Numbered from the stretch's first letter, positions 1-11,144 are shown. The stretch is DNA of 64,000 nt from Nelumbo lutea (GCA_022828595.1 JAKGHH010000005.1:28904193-28968192), one strand, 5' to 3'. A program made the numbers and translations. Notes: a model not told the origin generated them from the sequence alone.

Positions 1-44
1 TCATGCTTTTTTTTTGAGAGTGGGTAGACACATATCTGAAAAAG

Positions 45-468
45 AATGCTTCTATGTGAACACTTCGGTTGAGAGCAACACATCTCTCAAGGAGGCTGAT
101 GAAATCTTCAAGTTTGGAGGTTTACCAGGAAGTAGGAAGCTGAGATGGTTAGTGGATTTTTAATGTGGACACTTCGGTTAGTTTAGATTTGAGGAGAGCA
201 AAGGCTATCAAAGGAAGAGGGAGAGTAGGTAGAGGAAGGTCAGGCTAGGCTTAGTTTTTCTTTGCTTGGTTGTGGAAAGTGGGAGGTGGAGAGTTAAGGT
301 TGTTTAGTGGGTTTTTGCTTTCTGTCCTTGGGTGTTTTTGTTCTAGTCCTTATAGTAGGAGGGAATTTCTCACTCCCGTCTTTAGTTGGGCTGTATTGTA
401 CTTTCCTCCTTTTTTCAATTTTAATATTTTTTTTCTTTTACTTATCAAAAAAAAATGCTTCTATTTGA
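45..468 (+). mobile_element. 5'-truncated LINE (L1-type 3' UTR) with TSD
   Basis: Bases 60-453 are the 3' end of a non-LTR retrotransposon. The sequence is T/G-rich without an ORF and finishes with a T-rich segment, the phrase acttatc and an A-run at about 447-455, a typical plant L1 tail. It is flanked by a near-perfect 15-bp direct repeat, AATGCTTCTATGTGA at 45-59 and AATGCTTCTATTTGA at 454-468, one mismatch apart, which is the target-site duplication. It is a short 5'-truncated copy. It lies downstream of the visible SEC24 exons and antisense to them, so it may sit in an intron. The TSD and tail are seen directly; the family is inferred from the tail. Confidence 0.7.
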
Positions 469-554
469 GAGTGGAAATAACCACCCTTTTAATACTCTTT
501 CATAAAAGAATATGATGCTACTTGTCTGGAAGAGAAGGCTTGTGGTCTATGGTA

Positions 555-1152
555 GAGGTGTAAATCAGACCGTGCCGCCCGTGGCCTAGCACGATTTTGA
601 GCCAGCAAGGCATGGCCCAGCACAACGGATTGTGTGCCGTGCCAGGCACAGCACAATCATATGGGTCGTGCCAAGCCTAGGATTTCAGGTCCATGGGCCA
701 GCACAGCACGGCACGACCAAGCAGCCCATGACTCCTACAGTCCGTGGCGTTTATTTTCAATTGTATTATATTATTTCATTTTATAGCATATATAAGCAAT
801 TGTATACATCAAAGTTCATATAAATTAAAATTTTAAGATATTTTTTAAATTTTTATATATATTTTTTAATTTATGTTAAGATTTTCATTATTTTTCCAAA
901 AATTTTAAAAACATGGCTTGGCCCAGTCTATGGTCCAGCCTGGCCCAATGCTAGACTCACAAACCAGCCCAGCCCGTGGCACAGAACGGGCCCACACAAG
1001 CTTGGGTTGTGTCGGGCCAACCCCCCAAAATGTCCCAGTGGAGAGAAGAATGGCCCAACTCAGCCCATGGGCCAGCACGGCACAGCCCGCACTTTGCATG
1101 GGACGCATGTGAGCCGTGCCGTGCTGGCCCAGCATGACCCAATTTACACCTC
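555..1152. mobile_element. hAT-like non-autonomous DNA element, about 0.6 kb
   Basis: The ends are inverted copies: GAGGTGTAAAT at 555-565 and its reverse complement ATTTACACCTC at 1142-1152. Both terminal thirds are unusually GC-rich for this window and full of the words gcacggc, ggcccagc and their complements in both orientations. The middle (about 740-910) is AT-rich. This fits a non-autonomous hAT-like element with GC-rich subterminal repeats. I could not find a clean 8-bp target-site duplication. The short ORFs read here on both strands are by-products of the repeats. Confidence 0.55.
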
Positions 1153-1586
1153 CAGCCTAGGGCCTTTTTAGATGGGAACGGCATTAATACATTCCAGTGA
1201 TAGATAGAGAGAGAGAGATTAAAATTTGACATCAATGAACTCATGTGACTATTTTCTATATGTAGGAATCACTAACTTATTTTGGAATACATGAAGTGTA
1301 ATGTATGATAACAAGATTATAGATGGACATGATATGCTACCTGAAAATGAAGAAAAACTTTGAATCATAAACCATTTAAAATGATACTCAGACTTCTACA
1401 TAGTGGTAGTTTTATTCTAGCTTGAACACCAGATTTTTTTTCTTTATTTTTTAGCTTGACAACCAGATGATCGAGTCATAAACTACCACAACATATACCT
1501 TATTCAGTCTGGGTGTATTATGCTTCTAGCCACTAGCTTGTCCAAAATTCCAAATATCGGTGAATAGTTGAACTCTTTCTTGCATT

Positions 1587-1588
<2 letters not shown>
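1153..1588. other. intron-like AT-rich stretch downstream of SEC24 exon 2
   Basis: No coding similarity to the next expected SEC24 segment (the trunk/vWA-like domain) was seen on the minus strand here. A short (GA)n run lies near 1205-1219. The stretch is consistent with the continuing third intron of SEC24. Confidence 0.3.

Positions 1589-1625
<37 letters not shown>
1589..1625. repeat. (AG)n microsatellite
   Basis: An uninterrupted AG dinucleotide tract of about 18 units. Read on the minus strand it is a CT tract beginning about 18 bases after the SEC24 exon 2 splice donor, inside the intron. Confidence 0.95.
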
Positions 1626-1628
<3 letters not shown>

Positions 1629-1642
1629 AGTTTGAAATTTAC

Positions 1643-2834
1643 CATCATTAAGCAGAGAACAGATGTTGCAGCGCCACTTTCTTCCTCCATCAGTAAATGT
1701 AATATAAGGATTAACATAAGTGCGACATCTTCTACACCGAATAATGCCAGTTGGTCCAAAATTAACAATAGGCACTTCCTCCTGGACAAAGATAAAAAAA
1801 AACAGTTGGCCAGTGAATATATCAATTTTGAAAGCACTGCAATATATAGGACATTTAAACAGATAGAACTAGCTATACTGAGCAGTAGAAATACCGACCC
1901 CATCAGGTGCTTCAGCAAGAGGATGGATGACTGCTCCAAGTGGAAAATGCCATCTTGAAAGCAATGACTGGGAGTTTGGTATTGCATTTGTTGTAAGCCG
2001 TAAATATCTGGAATGGCAATTCAAGGGATACATTTTGGCAATGGAATTTGGCATAAGATCACCTTCAAAAGGCCTTGGCAATGCTTTGGGATCAAGTCCA
2101 GGATCAATTGACCCTGGAACTGACCCAACTGATAGAGACTGAAACTCCTCTACCAAATTTTGCATGGCACCAACAGGAGGTCCCACACCAGGATGCTGCA
2201 TTTGTTCCCTTGAACTCAGACCCACAGGAGCTGCTAGGGGTGGGGGTGGTACATAACCTCCTTGGGGAGCAAGAAAGGAGGGAGACTGCACAGGTGGAAC
2301 TTGTGAAACCAGGTTAGCTTGATTACTTGGATATCCATGCAAAGATGACTGCAATGCTGACCTGGGAGCAGAAAATGATGATTCTAAAGGTGAACTGGGA
2401 ACAATCCCTCTTGGTGGCTGAAGATTGGCACTTTGAGGTGGAGATCCCATAGGCATTGATGGAATCTGAGGCTGTGGACGAAAGGAACCAGGTGGAGGTA
2501 GAACTTGCTGTGCTGAAGGAAGCACTGGTGGGGGTAAAACAGGCTGCCCAGCAGGTGGACCACGTAAATTGGATATCTGTTGAACTGGTGCAGGATATTG
2601 TTGGCTGGGAAAACGTTGATGAACTCCTACATTTGGTGAGGCATAAGTTGATGGTGGAGAAGACATAGGGGGACCATTAGATCCAGAAGGTGTGTTAGCT
2701 CTATAACCTGTGCCCTCTGATCCAACCACAGGCCCAGAGGACAGAAAGGGCATTGTTGTCTGTGGGGCAGCTGGAAATGGTGAGATGGTAGGTTTTCCTA
2801 GGTAAGTGGGGGGTCCAGGCCTTTCACTCGCCAT
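1643..2834 (-). CDS. SEC24A: SEC24 COPII coat subunit, 5' part of gene (two exons)
   Basis: SEC24 is the cargo-binding partner of SEC23 in the COPII inner coat, which buds vesicles from the endoplasmic reticulum. The start is the ATG at 2834-2832, opening MASERPGPP. Exon 2834-1899 encodes about 312 residues: a Pro/Gln/Ser-rich disordered N-terminus, then the conserved stretch around YLRLTTNAIPNSQSL and PLAEAPDG. An intron with GT donor at 1898 and AG acceptor at 1782 (117 bp, phase 0) joins to exon 1781-1643. That exon reads EEVPIVNFGPTGIIRC and carries the Sec23/24 zinc finger CxxC...CxxC (CRRC and CNIC), and ends at a GT donor at 1642. The remaining exons (trunk, helical and gelsolin domains) are not seen in 1-1640, so the gene continues past the window edge or is truncated. 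Both exons are free of stops and look functional. The A-type assignment rests on the family pattern recalled around the zinc finger. Confidence 0.9.
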
Positions 2835-2890
2835 TGATTGTATTTCACACACTTGATCTGCTTCTGCTAGTTATTATCCATCTATGGAAC
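2835..2890 (-). other. SEC24 5' UTR, part of the first coding exon
   Basis: Read on the minus strand, a pyrimidine-rich tract ends in TTTGTCAG immediately before base 2890, a good splice acceptor. The 56 bases between it and the ATG contain an upstream in-frame ATG at 2852 (MCEIQS). The ATG at 2834 is preferred because SEC24 proteins begin close to the Pro-rich region. The acceptor implies an upstream non-coding exon. Confidence 0.5.
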
Positions 2891-4076
2891 CTGACAAAAA
2901 AATCTTAGTAAAACATCTGAATTTGGTCTTACATGAATAACAGAAACATATAAACATCATTAAAATATGGGGTCCACTGCACGAATCCTATTTCACCATT
3001 CTGTTCTGTTCAGTGACACGAACATTATAAAATTCTAAGAAGCCTTTTAGTAATGGTGTAATTGGCTGAACTGGATGACTTTTTTTCTCTTTCAGTGGAT
3101 AAAATAATTAAAAATAAAGTATTTGAGGGTTTAGTTATCAACCTAACTTTAGCTTCATCCATTAAGATTCTCTCAACCTCTTTGATAACTTATTTACCAA
3201 TGACAAAGCAATAAGTCATTCAAATTGGTCACTACAGCTGTTACCAGCCTTACATGAACTGTAACTACAACAAATATAACTTGGTATATCAGATCAAACG
3301 AAGGATGATGAATGAACCTAACAATACTGTAATAAACGTATATGTACTATACTAGAAGAATAGCTATACAATGCAATTGAAAAGTGTCCTTCAGGAAGGA
3401 CGCTTGCCTCTTGAGTGTATATGTTCACCATGCCTCAAGTTCTTATTTAACAGATAATATAGCTGTGCTCACCATGTCAGATGAATATTATTTGAAGTGG
3501 TAAGCAATTTCAAAGAAACAGAAAAATTCCCCCATTTCCCCAAGGGACAAAACAAAAGCCTCCTAAAAAATCCAAAAATCTCTCCATATTAACCTTGATA
3601 TTTAAAAAATTTCCAGATCAATGAAACTTTTATTTTTTTTCTTTTTTTCTTTCTTTCTTTTTGAAGCAGGTAAAGTAATGAAAACTTCAATTTGTTATGT
3701 ATAAGTATTCCAATTTTTGGCAAAATATTGTGAAATTTTCACTTGTTTTGCAAAAATCAATTAGATGATGAGCTTCTCATTGCAATTATGCAAAAAACAA
3801 AGACTTTAGTTCAAAAACTAAGGATTTTATTTCCAATATGAAAGGTTGTACGTAAAACAAAAAAGGAGAGTAACTAGAAAGCTAGAACAATTTCCATAAG
3901 TAGAATTGTTGGGTCACCTTGGACTATACAATTTTTCCCTTGCATATGCTTTTTTTTTTAATCAATAACAGAGATATATGTTATCAATGAAGAAGAGCTG
4001 TCAGAATGATAGAGCAACAGTGATTGAGAGAAAGAGCCCTCGAACCTTGGTTCAAGCTAAAGACTTGCAATAAAAA
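2891..4076. other. probable SEC24 5' UTR intron, proximal part
   Basis: AT-rich sequence without coding signal. A small fragment at about 2966-3010 resembles the 3' end of a plant RTE-type LINE in minus orientation (ggggtccactgcacgaatcc). A pyrimidine-rich tract lies at 3630-3662. Confidence 0.35.
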
Positions 4077-5416
4077 ATTTATACCTTATCTTTGCTTGTC
4101 CCCTAATCGGTGCATCTTGTGCAAGGCTAATGGAGAGGATTGTTTCCATCTCTTAGTTTCTTGTCCCTTTGTTGCAGAAATTTGAGATTATTTCTTTTGT
4201 CTCTTTGGAAGCAGGTGGACTATACTGACAGAGGTGAGAGATTTATTTGAACAGAACACTTTTTAGTGGCCCAAGAAGCGGGGGAAAACCCTTTGGAAAT
4301 GCACAAGGACAACAATGCTATGAACTGTTTGGGAAGAATGGAATGCAAGGATTTTTCTAGAGAAGGAAAGGAGTGTAGAAGCTTTGTTCATCAAAAAAAG
4401 GAGTGTAGGAGCCTTGAAAAGCGTGCATTTTGGCAAAGGTGATACATTGGGTGAAAACCTTGGCCTTGCTCTCTCAAATTTCCTTTGGGATTATTTCCTT
4501 TGTCTCTTTGGAAGCAGGTGGACTATACTGACAGAGGTGAGAGATTTATTTGAGCAGAACACTTTTTAGTGGCCCAAGAAGCGGGGGGAAATCCTTTGGA
4601 AATGCGCAAGGACAGCAGTGCTATGAACTGTTTGGGAAGAATGGAATGCAAGGATTTTTCTAGAGAAGGAAAGGAGTGTAGACGCTTTATTCATCAAAAA
4701 AGGAGTGTAGGAGCCTTGAAAAGCATGCATTTTGGCAAAGGTGATACATTGGGTGAAAACCTTGGACTTGCTCTCTCAATTTTCCTTTGACAACCTGTGG
4801 AGTAATTGGGGTGAGGTGGCTGCTAGTTCCTCTAGAAGGGGGATGTCGTTTCTTGAACTCCTGTGAATGAGTTCTTAAAGCTCAACTTTGATGGAAGTAA
4901 CTTAACCCAGGCCCTTCCGGGATTGGAGGGGTAATTAGGAACAAAGACAGACAGGTTGTAGCTCTATTTTTTGGACCAGCAGGTGTGGGAAATTCAATAA
5001 GGCCGGAGCTGTCAGTAGTTGTCCAAGGATTACAGATAGCAAAGGAGTTAAATTTTAACAGATTAATTGTGGAAGGAGATTCCAAGGTTGCAGTGGGCTG
5101 TCCACGAAATCCAGAGGCTGTTACATGGGAATTTAGGGATGAGCTTAAGAAGATTAAATGGCTCATTTTATTACCAACCTCTCAGTGGTGTTTCAATGGC
5201 AGAGGAGATTGGCCAATGGAATGGCTGATTTTCTAGCCAAGCAGGGGGTTAATAGGGGTCATTTATTCTGGCTCAATTGTAATTTATTGTTCTGCTTCTT
5301 TTTTGTTGATTGGATGAGGTGAATCTCACACCTCTCCCTGGGTTGTTTGTATTATGATTTTCTGATTTTAATATAATTCATTTACCTATTGGGAAAAAAA
5401 AAAGATTTATACCTTA
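4077..5416 (+). mobile_element. 5'-truncated L1-type LINE with 12-bp TSD
   Basis: Bases 4089-5404 are flanked by ATTTATACCTTA at 4077-4088 and 5405-5416 and end in an A-run at about 5393-5403. The plus strand first codes, with frame breaks, for the zinc-binding domain that follows plant L1 reverse transcriptases (CILCKANGEDCFHLLVSCP, then LFGSRWTILTEV and the WTVWEE-type motif). It then codes for the C-terminal RNase H-like domain at 4985-5236 (ELSVVVQGLQIAKEL and LIVEGDSKVAV). A stretch of about 303 bp inside it is duplicated in tandem (separate entry). It sits in the probable SEC24 5' intron, antisense to the gene. It is dead: multiple stops and a truncated 5' end. Confidence 0.8.
4187..4790 (+). 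repeat. 303-bp tandem duplication inside the LINE
   Basis: The segment starting attattt at 4187 recurs at 4490, and both copies run about 300 bp with only a few differences, up to about 4789. They cover the post-RT zinc-binding region and the start of the linker. One copy is expected in an intact LINE, so this is a secondary tandem duplication. Confidence 0.85.
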
Positions 5417-7244
5417 AAGTAGAAACATTAATGTAGCACTCACCATTAGAAAGTCCATGTGGCACCTGTTAAATCCTGCCCAAATGTCACCTTTGGTTTT
5501 AGAATTGTAGGAAATGTTTCACAGCGTTTTTTGTTCCTTAATTGTACAATTAGAAATCACTCCAAGAATTATAATTGTAGAACTTCTCTTGCAAGTGAGT
5601 TTTTTTTTTTTTTTGTAATAAATAAAAAAGGGAGTTAGAGGCATAGATATCAGAAATACCAAAGCTTTCATGACAAATAAACTACTTTGACCGTTAGACA
5701 CAAGAAGGGTGAGAATGAGAGCTAATAGGTTGTGAGAAACAATGGATATTTATATGTTATACTCACAGCTTTAGTTGTTTTACTGGTTAATTACCACCTG
5801 TACTAATTATTGGTGAACAATGCCTACCAATCTTCTTTGGCACCCACTAGCTAATTGATAAATTTAGGCTAGGTTTTATTTCACTTAGGAGACTAAATAA
5901 AGTTTGATTTTTAATTGAACAACCCACTACATCTAAAAGAATGTGACACATCAATGCAATGTATTGAAAACCATTGTGCTAGGTTTTTATAACTGTTTTT
6001 GACAATGGTCTATCCAAAAAATTACATCAGCCAATGAACATCAATGCACTGGGCACTGGGAATAAATAAAAGTACATCTTAACTAGAAATGTTCTTCAAA
6101 AAAGGAGTATCAGTATAAAAAAGGAACTGTAAAGCACCCCTGAAATGGTTTTTGATCACCCAGCACCCCCTGAAAGAGTATCAGTATAAAAAAAGAACTG
6201 TAAAGCCTTTTTCTTTTTTTTATTATCGGACAGATTGGTGATAGGTAGAATACCTTTCCCCTTAGCACCACCTCCTCCTGACTTTGCTCCCCAAACAATT
6301 GGGCATTTCTTTCACTCTAAATAGACCACAAAATTGCTGGGACTCTTTCCAGAGACTAGTTTACTCCTTCTTAGGCCACTCGAGTACCACCCATGGAATA
6401 AAGACTACTAATTCTGGTAAATAACCATTCATCCCACGGTATAACAGAACTAATGTCCCCAACTTATAAGTTAAAGGCCATTACCCAATGTTGCCAAGGT
6501 TAGAATCTTCTATATTGTATGTGAGTAGCACACATAAACGCTGTAGTTTGTGCAGAACCATACCTCTTCTAATAAGGTTATCAGCAGAAAGGCATTTACA
6601 GAATGCAGCTGACCAAGCTAAAAATGCCACCTTCAACAGGACTGAAGGAGCCCAACTGCTTGAACTAGGAGGACATAAGATAACTTTCTAACTTGAATAA
6701 GAACTTTTTAATTTGAATTGGGAAAATAATATGATTTTAGAGTGGAACTCACAATACTTTAACTATATTTTTATTTAGAATTAAAATATATTTACCCCTT
6801 GTGCAAGGCTACGTGTTTGAAATAAAAGCTCTCTAATCTAATATTGATCAGAAAAAAGCTCTCCAATCTAAGGGTTGGGAGCTAAATTAATGTAGTCCTT
6901 GTTTGCATGGGACCCAAAGTCTTGGGAGCCTTTGTGTTGGAACTTTTATTTGAGTTAGGAAACCAAACTAAACTTGATTTGAGATTAAAGAGTTCAAGCC
7001 TGAGCTAAGCACTTGGATGGCTATTTCATATAATACTAATAATCATAAGCCTTTTAATATTAGTTTAATGTTTTTTGAGCAAAGTTAACTTTAGTATTAA
7101 TTTAATTTAAAAGTAGGAAAATATGAAATATAAATAAGATTTGAGTCTTTGTATATCTTTTATATTAAAAAGAAGATAATATTTTTTTTGCCAATCTTCT
7201 GATCATAACTAGTATAGAGTTAAGTGTTAGGCAATCAAAGAACA
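5417..7244. other. AT-rich non-coding stretch in the probable SEC24 5' intron
   Basis: No gene recognised. A T-run lies at 5597-5614. A 31-bp word around gtatcagtataaaaaa occurs at about 6104-6134 and again at about 6176-6206 as a direct repeat. The short ORFs here have no recognisable family. Confidence 0.4.
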
Positions 7245-7620
7245 TATCCTAAAAATGAATGTGGTAGAAATGTGTATAGCTAAGATGGGTGTATGGATAG
7301 GATCAGAAACGAAGTCACTTTAATAGGAATAGCTCCAATAGGTAATAAAATGAGAGAAGGTATACTAAGACAGTTCAGCCACGTGCACAGAAGACCACTT
7401 CAGAACTTGTAAGAAGAGGCGATCTATTACAAGTTGAAGGGGCTAGAAGGGCTAGGGGCAGACCAAAAGGAAAAGGGTTGAAATAGTAAGAAATGATTTA
7501 AGCACTCATAATTTAACAATGGATATAGTACTAAACAGAACATGATGGTGAATCAGGGTTCATGTAGATGTATAGTCTGGATAAGGCGTAGATGATGTTT
7601 TCTAGCCATAACTACTTAAA
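7245..7620 (+). mobile_element. RTE-type LINE 3' fragment
   Basis: Plus-strand translation with frame breaks shows the C-terminal signature of plant RTE-type reverse transcriptase genes: a KMGVWI-like start, an EG(I/R)LRQFSHVHRRP-like block, an RGDLL-like block, a GARRARGRPK-like block and a final segment on (N)LTMDIVLNRT. The copy is an old 5'-truncated fragment without a complete ORF. The assignment rests on recognising the motif order, not on an alignment. Confidence 0.6.
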
Positions 7621-8154
7621 TAACTTAACTGACTAAGTTGTTTCATTTAATGTAATAAAATAACACTTCAATAATAAAATGTATTTTATTCTAAAAGTAT
7701 AAACAACGATTTTCTGCGAGAATGGCAACACATAGAGTTTAGAAATGCAATTCGAAGGTCGGTAGGTATTATCAAGCATCTTGATTCTTGAGTGGATCAA
7801 GATTGACGCCTTGGCTTGATCTTGTAAGACAACAGTAACAGGTTCGACTAATTGAAAGCCAGAACAGATACAACAAGAAGAAACACAGACAACCAAAATC
7901 TAATACCAGAACAGAATACAACCACCGTTATCATCATGGTTAACACCTTGATTTCAAGCGCAAAACACCCAAAACCACCACCACCGAAACAAATACAACC
8001 ATAAACCCAAATCTAAATCCAAAACCGTTCATGATCTTCGCTTTACACTTTTAACTATCGAAAAAACAAAATAATTATCAAGACAAACATTCTAAGTTTT
8101 CCGTTAAACCCTAAATAAACAACAAAAGTAGGAGTTAAGTGAGGCAGGAATTAC
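7621..8154. other. non-coding stretch before the probable first SEC24 exon
   Basis: AT-rich; no gene recognised. On the minus strand it directly follows a good splice donor at 8154, consistent with the start of the long 5' UTR intron. Confidence 0.3.
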
Positions 8155-8345
8155 CAAAAGCAAGAGACCAATATCCAATTCTCCTTCTTTGACTGCAACC
8201 ACAATCCGAGAGGAAATAGAACTAAAACCTAGAGTTTCAATCCAATTTGTTCACGCCTCTAAAGCCAGATCCAAGAGCACTGCTTAATTTACTCTGAGAT
8301 TTTTGCTCCTCCCCAAATCCAAGAGCATTCGTCGCTGATCCTCCC
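8155..8345 (-). other. probable non-coding first exon of SEC24
   Basis: On the minus strand this is a GC-richer segment with the look of a plant 5' UTR (a ctctaggttttag word, oligopyrimidine stretches). It ends in TTTTG followed by the donor GTAATTCC at 8154. It is the best candidate to pair with the acceptor at 2891/2890, giving an intron of about 5.26 kb. The 5' end is not defined. No cDNA evidence is available, so this is inference from splice-site context. Confidence 0.35.
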
Positions 8346-8799
8346 GAGATCCAATCCGATTACTTCAGACTCGGATGGTCCAGACAGATAAATGAATTGA
8401 ACTCAGATATTTCAATTAGGATGATGGGATCTGCTTGATAATCAGATCGAAATCGGATGTCTCGCCATTCGATCCGAGCCCGAGTTTACAATAATGGGAT
8501 TGTAAGTCGGTAACAAGTTTACCTGAAGTCCTAAGCACCCCCAATAAATTATTCAACAACCGTTCTTTCTTGGCACATGAAATGTGCATTCATTGTTGGG
8601 TTATTATCCGAAACACCTCTTCACTCTGGGGGTGTTTCCAACAGCAACTGTTTCTCAACTTTCTCTTGTGCCAATTCTAAAACCAAAATACTACTAGCTG
8701 GTTTGAAAACGACAAAACAAAACACCAAATTATGTTCTTGCTTTGGTTATGATAACCGAAGTGTTTTTGGGCAAATTACAAAGACTCCCTAATTTGCGA
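8346..8799. other. possible SEC24 promoter region
   Basis: Sequence upstream (on the minus strand) of the proposed first exon. No convincing TATA box was seen. The 71-residue ORF on the plus strand at 8577-8792 has no recognisable family. Confidence 0.2.
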
Positions 8800-9070
8800 T
8801 AAAGACCCGGTTTTCAAAACCGGACCGTTGGATTAGAAAAACCAGGAATTGGTTTCCGTTTTCCCTTAAAATCGGATTTTTTCTAAAAACCGTTGATTTT
8901 TGTCATCAAACCGCTGACCTGGTTGGTTAATCGTTCGAATGGTTTTGACCATTTTTTATTTTTTTAAATTTTTTAATATTTTTGTCAGAATGGGCTGACC
9001 GTTTGACCTGATAACCAGACCCCTGACTGGTTCAGCCTCTGGGTCAATTTTAAAAACCATGTAAAGACCC
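8800..9070. mobile_element. 253-bp MITE with 9-bp TSD
   Basis: Element 8809-9061 is bounded by the direct repeat TAAAGACCC at 8800-8808 and 9062-9070. The termini are imperfect inverted copies: GGTTTTCAAAACCGGACC on the left, and on the right a sequence whose complement begins CATGGTTTTTAAAATTGACC. A 9-bp TSD is typical of Mutator-like elements; an 8-bp reading would suit hAT. A related but older sequence, with the same AACCATG-type end, lies at about 20410-20675. Confidence 0.65.
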
Positions 9071-9269
9071 CATAAACTCTTACCATGCGACAAACATCCC
9101 TTTTATAGTTTTATTAGCATTTTGTCATTTGACTTTGAAAAAAATATTTATTTTTTTGATTTTTTTAAATCCCTAAAATACCATTTCTTATTTATTTGAA
9201 TGGTGAGAAGACATCACCCACCAAATGGCCATGGATTCTAATGACCACACCAATGGCTGATTACCTATT

Positions 9270-9965
9270 TTTGAGGAAGAGATGGCTAGGGTGATTAATT
9301 TTCTGAATAAGATCAGTGTTAAGGGATTCGGGTTTACACTATATACCTATAATACTCTACTGATTCATCAGGTGGGCAAGTTTGACATGGTTGGAGCTGC
9401 CCAAGATGCGTATAAACAGATGTTGAGCAATTGGATAGAATCTATGATCCATTTGATTTGCAGTTGGAATTGAAATCAAAATCTTTCTGAATAGAATCGT
9501 AATGGCATATTCTGATAGTCTGTTTAGTTCAGTAAGAATGGAAATGGGAATTAGAATCAGTATGAATGAGATTTCATTCCTAAGGGAGGGACAAGGAATA
9601 GTCATTCCCTCAAATGGGGAATACAAAATGTTTCCAATTCTGCCCAACCAAACAGCTGGAATCGGAATAGCCCATTCGGATTCCGATTCCAGACCCCTAT
9701 TCCTGCGAACCAAATGGGGTCCTAGTCTTTTAGCGCTTAATGCAATGCACAATCTACTGTGTAAGAAGGGGAAGGTCCAAGAAGCCAAGTTGATTTTGAA
9801 TTGGATTTTTCAGTGTGATTTGGCCCAGATGTTTTCATGTACACGCCTTTAATACTTGTGTATTACAGAAACTGTGAAATAGATTCTGCTTTTAGGGTTT
9901 TTGATCGTATGATCAAGGAGGAATATTATCCGAACACTGACATATTCTACTTTGATCAAATGCAC
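9270..9965 (+). pseudogene. PPR protein pseudogene fragment (P-type)
   Basis: Pentatricopeptide repeat proteins bind organellar RNA. Two coding remnants are visible. At 9282-9420 the translation includes GFGFTLYTYNTLL and AYKQMLSN, one and a half PPR motifs. From about 9730 on, with frame changes, come LNAMHNLLCKKGKVQEAKL, MYTPLILVYYRNCEIDSAF and RVFDRMIKEEYYPNT, which are successive 35-residue PPR motifs. Between them about 280 bp of unrelated inverted-repeat sequence interrupts the reading frame (next entry). There is no start, no targeting peptide and no end, so this is a dead fragment of what is usually a 400-900-residue protein. Confidence 0.75.
9435..9722. mobile_element. MITE-like insertion(s) inside the PPR pseudogene
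   Basis: The interrupting segment has inverted-repeat ends. CTGTTTAGTTCAGTAAGAAT near 9521 mirrors the complement of TGCCCAACCAAACAG near 9642-9656. A second, outer copy of the AACCAAA-type end lies near 9708-9716. It may be one element inserted in, or next to, another. The purine-rich words aatggaaatgggaatt and ggaatcggaat repeat within it. The exact ends and TSD are not resolved. Confidence 0.5.
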
Positions 9966-10581
9966 TCTACAATGAAGGTAGGTTAGATTAGGGTTTAAAA
10001 GAAAAGTGCAATGAAAAGAAAATTTAAAGTAGGTATTTTGGTAATTTAGTGCATTTCATCATCTGACTTCATGGGTATTTATCAAACGATAAAAGTTTAA
10101 GAGAGTCTTTGTCGCAAATTAAAGTACAGGGGTATTTGACACTAATTGATCCCATAAGACAGGGGGTATTTATAATTTACTCAAAGTTTTTTTTTTCCGA
10201 AAACTGAAACCAAAATAATATTCTTGAATTATTGAATTTCTGGTTTAAACCAACCATGGGGATTATGGGAATTGTTCGTTTTTGTTTTCAACGGTTTTAA
10301 ATTTTAATGGTTGCAAAGTTCGTTTTCATTTTAGGAAACATTATTCTAATTGCTTTAAAAATCTATATTGTTTTTTTTTTTTTTTTTGAAATAGAGCCAA
10401 CTTGTTTGGTTGTTCCTAACAAAAATACAATTAATGTTACAATTTCAAAAACAAATGAAAACAAAGCCATTCAGGCTGTAAAACACTCCTTTTAGTAATC
10501 TATTAAACTTTACCTTGACTTTTTGATACCTTCAAAGACCCCAAACATTTGATGTAAAAAGGTAATATTTGCAAGATTTAG
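9966..10581. other. AT-rich stretch, nothing recognised
   Basis: A T-run lies at 10373-10387. The short ORFs have no recognisable family. Confidence 0.3.
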
Positions 10582-11094
10582 GTGGCGTTTGAAATTTTGA
10601 AGTCTGATGTTTGAAAGTCAAAAATCTATCATTTAAGTCTGAAATCTAAAAAGAAATATAAATGCTTTTTTACTTTTTAGGTAGAGGCTATGAAAAGATA
10701 GATTGTTTGAGTTGGAATAATTCCCCAACATCTAAAATTGTGAAATTTACTGTTTTACCAGAAGTTGACTGAATGATAATATTAAAAACAATAAAAAGAA
10801 TATTAAAAAATATTATAGTTATTTTTATTATTTAATTATTATTAAATAAAAATGTTATTATTAAATAAAATTTTACTATTATTAAATATTAAATAATATT
10901 ATTAGTTATTATTATTAATAAATAAATAACACTAATGGTTTAACACCTCTGAAATGCATTTAAAATAGGCTAGACACGAGATGATGTTTAACCATATTCA
11001 GACATTTTTCCTCTAATAAGAGGTTAGGCACGTGACCGTTCAAACACATCCAATGTCTAAAAAGCAAGTTTTGAAAAGTGTTATCAAACGCCAC
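10582..11094. mobile_element. MITE-like element with GTGGCGTTTGA inverted ends
   Basis: GTGGCGTTTGA at 10582-10592 is matched by TCAAACGCCAC at 11084-11094. Subterminal words (caatgtct, tttgaaagt) also recur in inverted form, and the core (about 10780-10930) is almost pure A/T with many attatta words. This suits a non-autonomous hAT-like element. No clean TSD was identified. Confidence 0.5.
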
Positions 11095-11144
11095 TTTAAT
11101 GATGTCCATCTCTTCAATTTTTATCATTTTAATAATTTTCTTAA

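Noticed and set aside
905..1244. ORFs on both strands in the GC-rich element
   Set aside because: Composition-driven frames in inverted-repeat words; no family and no conservation of frame.
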